The position numbers and the translations under genes are program-made. A stretch of 37,910 nucleotides of DNA from Porticoccus sp. W117. GTDB lineage: Bacteria > Pseudomonadota > Gammaproteobacteria > Pseudomonadales > Porticoccaceae. Location of the stretch: positions 1-37,910 of the forward strand of contig NZ_JATAAF010000026.1 in the NCBI RefSeq assembly GCF_030341905.1. Direction: 5' to 3'. Of this stretch, positions 5,446 through 16,588 are shown one piece after another. Under the pieces are notes generated by a model, which saw nothing but the letters and a program-made list of their open reading frames with translations, was not told the origin of the DNA and did not search any database. How positions within the stretch are numbered: the stretch's first letter is position 1; each line of letters starts with the position of its first letter.

Positions 5446-7839
5446 TCAACCACGCAAGGTTGCACTGTATTTTTGCTCCAGCGCCCCTACTACATTATCT
5501 ACGGATTGAGCGACTTCTTGTTCGTTAAGAGTGCGGGATAAATCCCGAAAGATCAACCCTAGCGCTATACTTTTTCTATTATTATCAATGCCTTTGCCGT
5601 GATATACGTCAAATATCTTTAAGTCAATGAGTGTGCTGCCTGCGGCCTGACGGACGGCGAGCGCCAATTCACCAACGGCCACATCGCGATCCACCAGCAA
5701 AGCAATGTCGCGGCGAACTTCCGGAAATTTACTGAGCTCCTGAAAGCTCGGCAAACGGGCATCGCGAACACCATCAAGGGCAATTTCGAACAAGAACGCA
5801 TCCTGGCTTAAGCCCAACGACTTTTGCACGGAGGGGTGCAATTTACCCAGCAGGCCAATAGCGCGATCATTGCGAATAATCTGGGCACATTGACCAGGGT
5901 GCAACGCACTGTGTTCACCCTTGGCAAACTGGAATTGGCCGCCTTCGCCGCAAAGGTTGAGCAGCGATTCCACATCCCCTTTCAGGTCGTAAAAATCCAC
6001 CGAATTCTTTTCATGGAGCCACCCCTCTTCCAGACGAGGGCCGGAGATCAGCCCGGCAATTACCGATTGCTGCTGCAGACCATCCAGATCGTTGTCTTTT
6101 TCCGGCACAAAGCGCAGCCCAGTTTCAAACAGGCGCACACGATTTTGCTGGCGGTTGAGGTTGTGCTTGAGAGTATTGAGCAATCCCACCCAAAGCCCGG
6201 TGCGCATTACGCCCATATCGGCGGAGATGGGGTTAGCCAGTTCAATAGTAGCGGCATCCGGCTCCACCAGTTTTTGCTGTTCCGGATCCACGAAGCTGTA
6301 GGTGATCGCCTCCCGATAGCCACGGCTGATCAGCTGTTGACGCAGAGCTGCGGTGCCCACCTGAGCTTCCTGCTTGGGCAGGATCGGCAACGGCGCTTCC
6401 AGGGTGGTGGTAGGCAGGCGGTTGTAACCGTAAAGCCGTGCAATTTCTTCGATCAGATCGGCTTCAATGGCAATATCGAAACGCCAGCTGGGGGCGGTAA
6501 ATGTCCAGCCGTTGTTATCGCTAGATTCCAACACAAGGCCCAGACGGGTCAACATTTCTTCGACCGCTTGATCGTCCAGAGTTAGCCCCAGCTGTTGTTG
6601 CAAACGAGCTTTGCGCAGGGTAACGGTGGCAGGCTTGGGCATTTTCTCTGCAGAGCAGGTGCGCTCCAGCGGCCCTGGCTGACCACCGGCAATGTCCAGC
6701 AGCAATTGAGTGGCGCGCTCTACGGCCAGTTCCTGCAGCAGAGGGTCAACGCCACGCTCGTAGCGGTGGGAAGCATCAGTGTGCATACCGTAGCTGCGGG
6801 CCTTGCCAGCGATGGTAAGAGGATTAAAGTAGGCGCATTCCAGGAAGATATCCGTGCTGCCTTCCGCTACTGCCGTGTCGTCGCCACCCATAATGCCGGC
6901 CATGGCGACCGCCTTGCTGTGATCCGCAATAACCAGGGTATCGGCGCGCAGTTTCACTTCTGAGCCATCCAGCAGCTTCAAAGGTTCACCCTCGTCCGCC
7001 ATACGCACCTGAATGCCACCGTTGATTTTATTGCAGTCGAAAGCATGCATGGGCTGGCCCAGTTCCAACAATACGTAGTTGGTGATATCCACCACTGGGT
7101 CGATGGAACGCAGACCACTGCGGCGCAGTTTCTCTTGCATCCACTGGGGCGTGGGCTGGCTGGTGTCTACGTTGCGGATAACCCGGCCCACGTAATTGGG
7201 GCAGCCATCGTCTGCGATCAATTCAACCGAAACGGTATCGTCGATTTGCGGTGCAACTGGCTCAATGGTCACCTCAGACACATCCACCTGATTGAGGGCA
7301 CCCACTTCACGGGCCACACCGCGAACGCTCAAACAGTCACCGCGGTTCGGGGTCAGATCCACTTCTATCAACTGATCATTGAGATCGAGGTATTCACGCA
7401 CGTCCGTACCCACTGGGGCATCCGATGGCAACTCCCAAATGCCATCCGCGACCTCACTGACGCCCAGCTCATCTTCCGAGCACAACATGCCGAAGGACTC
7501 GACGCCGCGCAATTTGGCCTTCTTGATCTTGAAGTCACCGGGTAGTTTGGCACCCACAGTGGCAAAGGCTGTTTTCAAACCTTTCCGGGCATTGGGAGCA
7601 CCGCACACAACTTGCACGGTGTCATCACCATTGCCCGCCACCTGACAAACGCGCAGCTTGTCTGCATCTGGATGTTGCTCAATGGCAACAATTTCGCCCA
7701 CAACAACGCCGCTAAATTCAGCGGCAGCGGATTCCACACCATCCACTTCCAGACCCGCCATAGTGATCTGGGCCATTAGTTCTTCGGTGGTGATTTGCGG
7801 ATTGGCCCACTCGCGCAGCCAGGATTCGCTGAATTTCAT
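5446..7839 (-). CDS. pheT: Phenylalanine-tRNA ligase beta subunit
   Basis: This is the large subunit of the alpha2-beta2 enzyme that charges tRNA-Phe in the cytoplasm. At 797 residues it is of normal length. It has the N-terminal motif FSESWLREW, an EMAPII-like tRNA-binding domain (about 40-150), the B3/4 region with its editing pocket (about 210-390), the B5 domain (about 400-475), a catalytic-like core (about 480-690) and the C-terminal anticodon-binding FDX-ACB domain (about 703-797, SKFPEVRRDIALLVDRD). It is 169 bp after pheS rather than overlapping it, because a hairpin-forming repeat occupies the gap. Long frames on the opposite strand are shadows. Confidence 0.97.
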   Translation of the reverse strand: MKFSESWLREWANPQITTEELMAQITMAGLEVDGVESAAAEFSGVVVGEIVAIEQHPDADKLRVCQVAGNGDDTVQVVCGAPNARKGLKTAFATVGAKLPGDFKIKKAKLRGVESFGMLCSEDELGVSEVADGIWELPSDAPVGTDVREYLDLNDQLIEVDLTPNRGDCLSVRGVAREVGALNQVDVSEVTIEPVAPQIDDTVSVELIADDGCPNYVGRVIRNVDTSQPTPQWMQEKLRRSGLRSIDPVVDITNYVLLELGQPMHAFDCNKINGGIQVRMADEGEPLKLLDGSEVKLRADTLVIADHSKAVAMAGIMGGDDTAVAEGSTDIFLECAYFNPLTIAGKARSYGMHTDASHRYERGVDPLLQELAVERATQLLLDIAGGQPGPLERTCSAEKMPKPATVTLRKARLQQQLGLTLDDQAVEEMLTRLGLVLESSDNNGWTFTAPSWRFDIAIEADLIEEIARLYGYNRLPTTTLEAPLPILPKQEAQVGTAALRQQLISRGYREAITYSFVDPEQQKLVEPDAATIELANPISADMGVMRTGLWVGLLNTLKHNLNRQQNRVRLFETGLRFVPEKDNDLDGLQQQSVIAGLISGPRLEEGWLHEKNSVDFYDLKGDVESLLNLCGEGGQFQFAKGEHSALHPGQCAQIIRNDRAIGLLGKLHPSVQKSLGLSQDAFLFEIALDGVRDARLPSFQELSKFPEVRRDIALLVDRDVAVGELALAVRQAAGSTLIDLKIFDVYHGKGIDNNRKSIALGLIFRDLSRTLNEQEVAQSVDNVVGALEQKYSATLRG

Positions 7840-7859
7840 TGCTTAAAACCTTCGGTTTT

Positions 7860-8008
7860 GGGAGACGGGAGATGAGAGGCGGGAGATGTAGAATCACACC
7901 AGTGCCACCAATCCCTCAAAATCCAGCCTCAATATATTCGTCTTTTTAGTATGCCGAACAAGCGGGACGGGAGGATTTAGGTCTCTCATCTCCCGCCTCA
8001 CATCTCTC
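7860..8008. repeat. Inverted GAGACGGGAGATGAGAG-type repeat between pheS and pheT
   Basis: A purine-rich arm (7860-7889, GGGAGACGGGAGATGAGAGG then GCGGGAGATG) faces a pyrimidine-rich arm (7981-8008, CTCTCATCTCCCGCCTC then ACATCTCTC) across about 90 bases. The arms are complementary over roughly 16-19 bases with one mismatch. The same sequence family forms the perfect hairpin at 9049-9095 on the other side of pheS. This suggests a genome-dispersed palindromic repeat or a small non-autonomous element. Confidence 0.65.
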
Positions 8009-9022
<1,014 letters not shown>

Positions 9023-9048
9023 TTATTATCTCTGTGTTCGCGAGACGG

Positions 9049-9095
9049 GAGACGAGAGATGAGAGACGGCGAACACGTCTCTCATCTCTCGTCTC
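9049..9095. repeat. 20-bp perfect hairpin of the same repeat family upstream of pheS
   Basis: GAGACGAGAGATGAGAGACG (9049-9068) is exactly complementary to 9076-9095 around the 7-base loop GCGAACA. Partial extra units follow on both sides (CGAGACGG to the left, ACATCTCTCG to the right). It lies 27 bp upstream of the pheS start and would be transcribed into its leader. It matches the repeat at 7860-8008, so pheS is bracketed by copies. Confidence 0.8.
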
Positions 9096-9117
9096 ACATC
9101 TCTCGTTAAGACATAAA

Positions 9118-9149
9118 AATAGGGAAAGAGCGCAAGCCCTTTCCCTATT
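9118..9149 (-). terminator. Intrinsic terminator after rplT
   Basis: The arms AATAGGGAAAG (9118-9128) and CTTTCCCTATT (9139-9149) form an 11-bp stem with a 10-base loop. On the minus strand it is followed by TTTTTATG. It ends the infC-rpmI-rplT transcripts about 50 bp past rplT, so pheS needs its own promoter or read-through. Confidence 0.85.
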
Positions 9150-9201
9150 CGATATTGCTTGTACTGATAAGGCCTCTCTTAAAAAGTGGCCTCAGCAGTT
9201 A

Positions 9202-9558
9202 TCAGGCAAGGGCGGCTTTCGCTTTTTCAACGACTGCCGCAAAACCCACTTTGTCGTGCACGGCCAGGTCGGCCAGTACGCGACGGTCCAGGGCAATGCC
9301 GGCTTTTTTCATGCCGGAAATGAACTGGCTGTAGGTGATGCCTTCGTTGCGAGCCTGGGCGTTGATACGGGTAATCCACAGCTGGCGGAAGGTACGCTTT
9401 TTAACGCGACGGTCGCGGTAGGCGTATTGGCCAGCTTTGGTTACGGCCTGCTTGGCAACGCGCAATACGCGACTGCGAGCACCGTAGTAACCCTTGGCTT
9501 GCTTCAGAATTTTTTTGTGCTTTCTGCGTGCGGTTACACCGCGCTTAACTCGAGCCAT
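9202..9558 (-). CDS. rplT: 50S ribosomal protein L20
   Basis: L20 binds 23S rRNA early in 50S assembly. In E. coli it also represses the rpmI-rplT mRNA. The 118-residue, strongly basic protein has the family opening [25 protein letters not shown] in shortened form, the long RNA-binding helix and the globular end with [13 protein letters not shown]. It lies 34 bp after rpmI. Confidence 0.98.
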   Translation of the reverse strand: MARVKRGVTARRKHKKILKQAKGYYGARSRVLRVAKQAVTKAGQYAYRDRRVKKRTFRQLWITRINAQARNEGITYSQFISGMKKAGIALDRRVLADLAVHDKVGFAAVVEKAKAALA

Positions 9559-9592
9559 TTTTCTATCCTCTTACTTACGTTAATGAGCGCGG

Positions 9593-9784
9593 TTAAACCC
9601 GCAGCATACGATCTACCAGCGGCTTGTCGGCAGCGTTCATTTGATCGGTGCCGCGCAGCTGGCGCTTACGCTTGGTGCTCATTTTGGTGAGGATGTGGCT
9701 TTTGTTAGCGTGCTTGTGCTTGTAGCCGGAAGCGCTTTTCTTGAAACGCTTGGCGGCTCCGCTGTGTGCTTTGGCTTTTGGCAT
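9593..9784 (-). CDS. rpmI: 50S ribosomal protein L35
   Basis: This is a 63-residue basic ribosomal protein with [20 protein letters not shown] at the start and the C-terminal DRMLRV, matching the usual 64-65 residues. It lies between infC and rplT in the standard order. The 176-bp gap to infC on its upstream side could hold an L20 leader site. A possible stem (TCAGCC...GGCTGA near 9850-9870, minus strand) followed by TTTTTCTTT is visible there, but I do not call it. Confidence 0.96.
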   Translation of the reverse strand: MPKAKAHSGAAKRFKKSASGYKHKHANKSHILTKMSTKRKRQLRGTDQMNAADKPLVDRMLRV

Positions 9785-9960
9785 TGTCTGTACTCCACAA
9801 TGTGGTATTCGCTGAATACCAAGGTTAGATAAAGAAAAAGTCTGTTCGGTCAGCCAGCCAACAGGCTGAGGGCGATACAGCCGGATTAGTGTCTTTTATA
9901 AAGAGTACGTTCCGGTTCACTTTTCCACGTTACTGCGTGTTACTACTTTTGAACGCTCAG

Positions 9961-10503
9961 TTACTTCTTTTTACTGAGTGGGGCGATAACCATGGTCAGT
10001 TGGCGGCCTTCCATTTTTGGAAATTGCTCAACTTGCCCCAGTTCTTCGAGATCTTTTTCGATGCGCTTGAGCATCTCCATCCCGATTTCCTGGTGGGCCA
10101 TCTCACGGCCACGGTAACGCAGGGTTACCTTGGCCTTGTCCCCGTGCTCAAGGAAACGTACCAGATTGCGCAGTTTGATCTGGTAGTCACCCTCGTCCGT
10201 CCCTGGGCGAAATTTCATTTCTTTCACTTGTGTCTGCTTCTGCTTTTTGCGCTGGGCAGCTTGCTGCTTCTTCAGCTCAAACAGGTGCTTGCCGTAGTCC
10301 ATCACCTTACAGACCGGCGGCTTGGCATCCGGGGCAATCTCCACCAGATCCAACTTGGCCGCCTGGGCAGTTTCAAGGGCCTCTTCAAATGACACCACAC
10401 CGACTTGCTCACCTTCGGCACCCACCAGGCGCACTTCGCTCAAGCCGGTGATGTCATCGTTTAAACGGGCCCGCTTCTGCCCTTTCTTGTAATCTTTCTT
10501 AAT
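9961..10503 (-). CDS. infC: Translation initiation factor IF-3, ATT start
   Basis: IF-3 binds the 30S subunit, prevents premature 50S joining and checks the start codon. The conserved protein starts at an ATT codon (plus-strand AAT at 10501-10503), with GGAG 9 bases upstream, giving 180 residues and the usual basic start [11 protein letters not shown] start at the TTG at 10443 would cut off conserved N-terminal residues. The ATT start is the known device for infC autoregulation: IF-3 rejects its own non-canonical start when abundant. Both domains are intact, with the linker rich in K and Q near residues 75-90. It begins 23 bp after thrS, with which it is co-transcribed. Confidence 0.96.
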   Translation of the reverse strand: MKKDYKKGQKRARLNDDITGLSEVRLVGAEGEQVGVVSFEEALETAQAAKLDLVEIAPDAKPPVCKVMDYGKHLFELKKQQAAQRKKQKQTQVKEMKFRPGTDEGDYQIKLRNLVRFLEHGDKAKVTLRYRGREMAHQEIGMEMLKRIEKDLEELGQVEQFPKMEGRQLTMVIAPLSKKK

Positions 10504-10526
10504 GCTGTTTCTCCAATGCGTTTAAG

Positions 10527-12464
10527 TCATTCAGCGGCGCTGTCAGAACGAGAGCGACCGCGGCGTTGTATGTCCTCTTGAAGATGTTTGGCAAAGTCAT
10601 CGATGCTGATGCTGCCAAGGTCTTCCCCGCTACGGGTACGGACGGCCACGGTCTGATTTTCCACTTCCTTATCCCCCACAACGAGCAGATAAGGGATGCG
10701 CTGAATTGTGTGCTCGCGGATTTTAAAGCCGATTTTTTCGTTTCTCAAGTCATTAATGACCCTAAAACCCTGATTTTGCAGGGAATCGGTCACTTTTTCG
10801 ACGTATTCGGCCTGGCTGTCGGTAATATTCATCACCACCGCCTGCTCCGGCGCCAGCCAGGTAGGGAATGCGCCCTCGTAATGCTCGATCAAAATACCCA
10901 CAAAACGCTCGAAGGAACCGAGGATGGCGCGGTGCAACATCACCGGCACCTGGCGGCTGTCGTCTTCGGCAACATATTGGGCGTCAAGGCGACCGGGCAT
11001 GGAGAAATCCACCTGAATGGTACCCAATTGCCACACCCTGCCCAGGCAATCTTTGAGGGAGAATTCGATTTTGGGGCCGTAGAAAGCCCCCTCGCCCGGC
11101 AGTTCCTGCCACTCAAGGCCCTGGCTGTCGAGAGCATCGCCCAAAGCCTTCTCTGCTTTATCCCAATCCTCGTCAGTACCCACCCGCTTTCCCGGACGAG
11201 TGGAGAGGCGGTAGATAATGTCGCTAAAGCCGAAGTCTGCGTATACCTCGTGAAGGAACTCGGTAAAGGCCACCACTTCGCTTTGAATCTGGGCTTCGGT
11301 ACAGAAGATATGGCCGTCGTCCTGCACAAAGCCGCGCACCCGCATAATGCCGTGCAAAGAACCGGATGGCTCGTTGCGGTGGCAGGAACCGAACTCCGCC
11401 AACCTTAACGGCAAATCTTTGTGACTGCGCAAGCCCTGGTTGAACACCTGCACATGGCAAGGGCAGTTCATGGGCTTGATGGCAAACTGCTTGTCGTCGG
11501 ATTGCAGGGCAAACATATCGTCGCCAAACTTGGAGGCGTGGCCAGAGCGCTCCCACAGGCTGAAATCCACCAGCTGCGGGGTTTTAATCTCTTTATAGCC
11601 GCGACGATTTTGTTTGTCGCGCATGTACTGTTCGATGGTTTTGTAAATCGCCCAGCCGCGGGGGTGCCAGAAAATCTGCCCCGGCGCCTCTTCCTGCAAG
11701 TGCAACAGATCGAGCTTTTTGGCGATTTTGCGGTGGTCGCGTTTTTCCGCCTCTTGCAGGAAATTCAGGTGCTTTTTAAGCTGTTTCTTATCCGCCCAAG
11801 CGGTGCCGTAAATACGCTGCAACTGCTTGTTGCTGGAATCCCCACGCCAGTAAGCCCCGGACACCCGCATCAGTTTGAAGTGGTGACAGAATTTCATATT
11901 CGGCACGTGGGGGCCGCGACACATATCCACGTACTCTTCGTGGTGGTAGAGGCCCGGCTGGTCGTCTTTGCCAATATCCCGGTCGAGAATTTCTATTTTG
12001 TAAGGCTCACCGCGAGCCTCAAAGGTATCCCTCGCCTCCTGCCAGCTGACCTTTTTCTTAACCACATCGTAGTTGGTTTTGGCCAGCTCCAGCATACGGG
12101 CTTGTAGCTTCTCCACATCTTCGTCGGTAAGGCGGTGATCCAAGTCGATATCGTAGTAGAAGCCGTTGTCGATGGTAGGGCCAATGGCCATTTTCGCCTC
12201 CGGCCAAAGCTGCTTAACCGCATGGCCCAGCAGGTGAGCACAGGAGTGGCGGATAATCTCCAGACCGTCTTCGTCTTTACTGGTGAAAATGGTTAGCTCG
12301 GCGTTTTCACTGATCAGATCATGGGCGTCCATTCGCTCGCCGTTGACACGACCACCCAGGGTGGCTTTTGCCAAACCGGGGCCGATATCGGCGGCGACGC
12401 TGTAGATGGAAACCGGGTTGTCGAAGGAACGCTGACTGCCGTCAGGAAGGGTAATTACAGGCAT
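10527..12464 (-). CDS. thrS: Threonine-tRNA ligase
   Basis: This class II synthetase charges tRNA-Thr. Its 645 residues are the normal full length: TGS domain (1-61), editing domain with [10 protein letters not shown] (about 73-83), catalytic core with the zinc cysteine in [10 protein letters not shown] and motif 2 [21 protein letters not shown], and the C-terminal anticodon-binding domain (about 540-645). It starts the thrS-infC-rpmI-rplT block. No T-box is expected in this group. E. coli ThrS represses its own mRNA through tRNA-like leader hairpins, and the leader here (before 12465) is short and lies next to a dispersed palindromic repeat. Confidence 0.97.
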   Translation of the reverse strand: MPVITLPDGSQRSFDNPVSIYSVAADIGPGLAKATLGGRVNGERMDAHDLISENAELTIFTSKDEDGLEIIRHSCAHLLGHAVKQLWPEAKMAIGPTIDNGFYYDIDLDHRLTDEDVEKLQARMLELAKTNYDVVKKKVSWQEARDTFEARGEPYKIEILDRDIGKDDQPGLYHHEEYVDMCRGPHVPNMKFCHHFKLMRVSGAYWRGDSSNKQLQRIYGTAWADKKQLKKHLNFLQEAEKRDHRKIAKKLDLLHLQEEAPGQIFWHPRGWAIYKTIEQYMRDKQNRRGYKEIKTPQLVDFSLWERSGHASKFGDDMFALQSDDKQFAIKPMNCPCHVQVFNQGLRSHKDLPLRLAEFGSCHRNEPSGSLHGIMRVRGFVQDDGHIFCTEAQIQSEVVAFTEFLHEVYADFGFSDIIYRLSTRPGKRVGTDEDWDKAEKALGDALDSQGLEWQELPGEGAFYGPKIEFSLKDCLGRVWQLGTIQVDFSMPGRLDAQYVAEDDSRQVPVMLHRAILGSFERFVGILIEHYEGAFPTWLAPEQAVVMNITDSQAEYVEKVTDSLQNQGFRVINDLRNEKIGFKIREHTIQRIPYLLVVGDKEVENQTVAVRTRSGEDLGSISIDDFAKHLQEDIQRRGRSRSDSAAE

Positions 12465-12522
12465 TGAATTGTCCTTTCCAGTGGTGGCCCATACGCGGGG
12501 TCACTTGGGTTTTGCATTTAAC

Positions 12523-12594
12523 GTCATCCTGAGCACAGCGAAGGATCTCGCACGTTGAACGCAGAAAGAGATTCTTCGCTGCGCTCAGAATGAC
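12523..12594. repeat. Dispersed palindromic repeat (GTCAT-CTGAGC type)
   Basis: GTCATCCTGAGCACAGCGAA at 12523-12542 faces TTCGCTGCGCTCAGAATGAC at 12575-12594, giving an imperfect inverted repeat of about 30 bp per arm (through GGATCTC/GAGATTC) around a short centre. This is the widely seen GTCATTCTGAGCGCAGCGAA intergenic repeat found across many bacterial groups. It sits between thrS and tRNA-Val, which diverge, and could form a large hairpin in either transcript. Confidence 0.75.
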
Positions 12595-12638
12595 AAATCT
12601 TAGGGGTTTCACTGAGGGGCGTAAGTATACAGAAATAC

Positions 12639-12667
12639 TTGCCTATGAAAACCGCCACTGTTACATT
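12639..12667 (+). promoter_or_regulatory. Sigma-70 promoter of tRNA-Val
   Basis: TTGCCT (12639-12644) and TACATT (12662-12667) are separated by 17 bp and end 22 bases before the tRNA 5' end. The intervening discriminator is G+C-rich (ACGCGCCC), as expected for a stable RNA promoter. Confidence 0.7.
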
Positions 12668-12689
12668 ACGCGCCCTCTTCAAGAGCACT

Positions 12690-12766
12690 AGACGCGTAGC
12701 TCAGTTGGTTAGAGCACCACCTTGACATGGTGGGGGTCGTTGGTTCGAATCCGATCGCGTCTACCA
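12690..12766 (+). tRNA. tRNA-Val (anticodon GAC)
   Basis: The 77-base cloverleaf has acceptor AGACGCG/CGCGTCT with discriminator A, a D arm GCTCAGTTGGTTAGAGC, an anticodon stem CCACC/GGTGG with loop TTGACAT (anticodon GAC) and a T arm GGTTCGAATCC. CCA is encoded. Its last five bases are also the first bases of a perfect 25-bp inverted repeat. Confidence 0.96.
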
Positions 12767-12814
12767 TACAAAAACACCCCTATGCCGTAGGCATAGGGGT
12801 GTTTTTGTATGGTA
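12762..12814. terminator. 25-bp perfect palindrome, bidirectional terminator overlapping the tRNA-Val end
   Basis: The arms 12762-12786 and 12790-12814 are exact reverse complements around the 3-base loop GTA. The core stem ACACCCCTATGCC is followed by TTTTTGTA on the plus strand and, by symmetry, on the minus strand, so it can stop transcription both ways. The left arm starts with TACCA, the mature 3' end of tRNA-Val. Confidence 0.85.
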
Positions 12815-12841
12815 GATGTGTGAGGTTCGGCCCCGTTCGAT

Positions 12842-12904
12842 AAATTTGCAGGAAAGCAAATTTAGGCGCCGAAAGCGGGCGCAGCCCGAAGGCCATGGAT
12901 GGCC
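12842..12904. repeat. Cluster of short hairpins after the tRNA-Val terminator
   Basis: Three small palindromes follow one another: AAATTTGC/GCAAATTT (12842-12863), GGCGCC...GGGCGC (12865-12882, imperfect) and GGCC-ATGGAT-GGCC (12891-12904). The series resembles short dispersed intergenic repeats of gammaproteobacteria. It lies between tRNA-Val and the end of wzz. No function can be read from it. Confidence 0.45.
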
Positions 12905-12934
12905 TGAGCCAATCCGATCCCCGCCTGCACCAAG

Positions 12935-14002
12935 TTAAGCGGCCTCAAACCCTCTCTCCCGAATAGCCTGACTCAACCCAGATATCATTATCCACACTAG
13001 TCCAAGAAAACCACCAAGAACTAAAGACAGTACCAACACCAATGCTTTCTTCGGGCTTTCTTCTTTCAAAGGTCGTGACAAAGGCTTTAAGACCTGAAAG
13101 GTATTGGCATCACTGCGGTGCTTCTTCAAGCGCGCCAAATCCGCTTCTACTAGATCCATTTGATCCTGCAAAGCACGCAGCCCAGGCACAAACGCATCTT
13201 TGCCCTGACGTTGTTTTAATGCCTCTAATTGCGAAGACAAGGTCTTGGTGCCCAGCAAAAAACGGTTATTAACCACACTGACTTCAATATTGGCCAATTG
13301 CTTGTAGGGTGTGTCCTCAATGCTCATCTGGCGGGCAATGGTCAATGCTTCCTCCAGCTTGATAATATCGTCTTGCAACTGCACCCGGTATTTTTCTTTT
13401 GCCCGCTCAATATCCTCCAATAGCTTGCTTTTCTGGATTGCAAGAACCTGGTTCATACGACTGAGTAACTCATTAACAACCTGTGAGTTAATAGCTTTAA
13501 GAAAACTTGAAATCAGCTGAATTTCCTCGTCAGGAGCCTTACTCATCAACGATACAGCAACGGTTACATCTTCCTTTTTTCCCGGCTTGATTGTTAGGCC
13601 ATCATTGAATACAAGAAAACTCTCAAGGCTCTCACTGCTAATTTCTTCAGAGGGCAAATTATGATAATTGACCCAAAATGCTTGCCTGCGATTCTCGGAT
13701 TGCAAATATCCCTTTACCAGTTCGAAAGCATTACCAGCGGTAATTTTTGACAGGGTATAGCGCCCATTAGCTTCGGGGGGCTGAATCGGCTCCAAGTCTG
13801 ATGCAATCGGTGGAGCAATCACCGTTTCCAGCAAATAGGATTTTGGCGTTACAACCAAATAAACAATAGCGAGGGCCAAGCAAGCTATAGAGGCAGCAAT
13901 AATCTTCCACTTGCCCGCCCAAATTTTGGCGCACAGCGCCACCAGATCAATTTCGTCACTATATTGAGCCTGCTCCTGAGCAGGGTATTGATTGGAATTC
14001 AA
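12935..14002 (-). CDS. wzz: Wzz-type O-antigen chain-length determinant
   Basis: This inner-membrane polysaccharide co-polymerase sets the modal length of Wzy-made polymer. It has 355 residues: a short cytoplasmic start with DEIDLVALCAKIWAGKWKII, transmembrane helix 1 at about 34-52, a large periplasmic part with coiled coil (about 180-290), and transmembrane helix 2 at about 322-342 preceded by the proline-containing segment PLSRPLKEESPKKA typical of the family. There is no C-terminal tyrosine-kinase domain, so it is the LPS (class 1) type rather than Wzc. It is separated from the wzx/wzy genes by uvrB and tRNA-Asn, but it is the only chain-length protein in the window and probably serves that locus. 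Confidence 0.88.
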   Translation of the reverse strand: MNSNQYPAQEQAQYSDEIDLVALCAKIWAGKWKIIAASIACLALAIVYLVVTPKSYLLETVIAPPIASDLEPIQPPEANGRYTLSKITAGNAFELVKGYLQSENRRQAFWVNYHNLPSEEISSESLESFLVFNDGLTIKPGKKEDVTVAVSLMSKAPDEEIQLISSFLKAINSQVVNELLSRMNQVLAIQKSKLLEDIERAKEKYRVQLQDDIIKLEEALTIARQMSIEDTPYKQLANIEVSVVNNRFLLGTKTLSSQLEALKQRQGKDAFVPGLRALQDQMDLVEADLARLKKHRSDANTFQVLKPLSRPLKEESPKKALVLVLSLVLGGFLGLVWIMISGLSQAIRERGFEAA

Positions 14003-14082
14003 CGTCCATCTCCGTGAGTTGTTACAAGGCGCGCATCATAGCACTTCACCCTGACCATAGGTATTAGTTCAGACCTATACCG

Positions 14083-16098
<2,016 letters not shown>

Positions 16099-16235
16099 AA
16101 AGCCACCAAGCGCTGGATGAAAACTCGCTACTATACTGGCAATGGCACCGAAATACCCCACCAAAGATCAGAATCGAGCCATTTATCAAATAAAATCAGA
16201 TAGTTAGAAAGAAATGAAATTTTCAGCATAAGGAC

Positions 16236-16264
16236 TTGACGCACCAGAGACAGATGCCTAATAT
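16236..16264 (+). promoter_or_regulatory. Sigma-70 promoter of tRNA-Asn
   Basis: TTGACG (16236-16241) and TAATAT (16259-16264) have a 17-bp spacer and lie 27 bases before the tRNA 5' end. Both boxes are near consensus. A G+C-containing discriminator (ACGCGACC) follows. Confidence 0.85.
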
Positions 16265-16291
16265 ACGCGACCTCAGCGCAAGCTGATCCGT

Positions 16292-16367
16292 TCCGCCTTA
16301 GCTCAGTTGGTAGAGCAAATGACTGTTAATCATTGGGTCGCTGGTTCGAGCCCAGCAGGCGGAGCCA
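16292..16367 (+). tRNA. tRNA-Asn (anticodon GTT)
   Basis: The 76-base cloverleaf has acceptor TCCGCCT/AGGCGGA with discriminator G, an anticodon arm ATGACTGTTAATCAT (anticodon GTT) and a T arm GGTTCGAGCC. CCA is encoded. It borders the left edge of the surface-glycan locus. tRNA-Asn genes are frequent island targets, but no integrase or repeated att site is seen on this side. Confidence 0.96.
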
Positions 16368-16405
16368 AACAGATAGTGTAATTAGGCTATAAAACCAAAA
16401 ACGAG

Positions 16406-16432
16406 AAGGTCAGCACATTGCTGGCCTTTTTT
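16406..16432 (+). terminator. Intrinsic terminator after tRNA-Asn
   Basis: AAGGTCAGCA and TGCTGGCCTT form a 10-bp stem with one G-T pair around a short loop, followed by TTTTTT. It ends tRNA-Asn transcription about 40 bases past the gene and shields the wecA-like gene downstream. Confidence 0.88.
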
Positions 16433-16588
16433 GTAGATAAAATGTCATCCCAATTGAGATGCGAGACGTTGTTCAAGGCGAATAAATTGGATATCCCTAT
16501 CTAGATTACGAGTACATAAAAAGTTAACATTCACTAGATACAATTAGTGCCCGTGCCCAGTCGATAGGGAATATTGAGAATATTAGTT

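Noticed and set aside
5824..6585. 253-codon plus-strand frame inside pheT
   Set aside because: It is antisense to well-conserved PheT sequence and encodes no recognisable protein; similar long shadows occur opposite pheS, infC and thrS.
9023..9201. pheM-type attenuator before pheS
   Set aside because: The hairpins are a dispersed repeat and the rplT terminator; I found no short Phe-rich leader frame.
10443..10443. TTG at 10443 as the infC start
   Set aside because: The conserved N-terminal residues and a good ribosome binding site lie upstream at the ATT codon (10503).
10566..11408. 280-codon plus-strand frame inside thrS
   Set aside because: It is a shadow of the conserved thrS frame with no ribosome binding site or family motif.
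16099..16230. LexA (SOS) box upstream of uvrB
   Set aside because: No CTGT-N8-ACAG-like palindrome was found; the nearest sequence (ACTGGCAATGG) lacks the second half.
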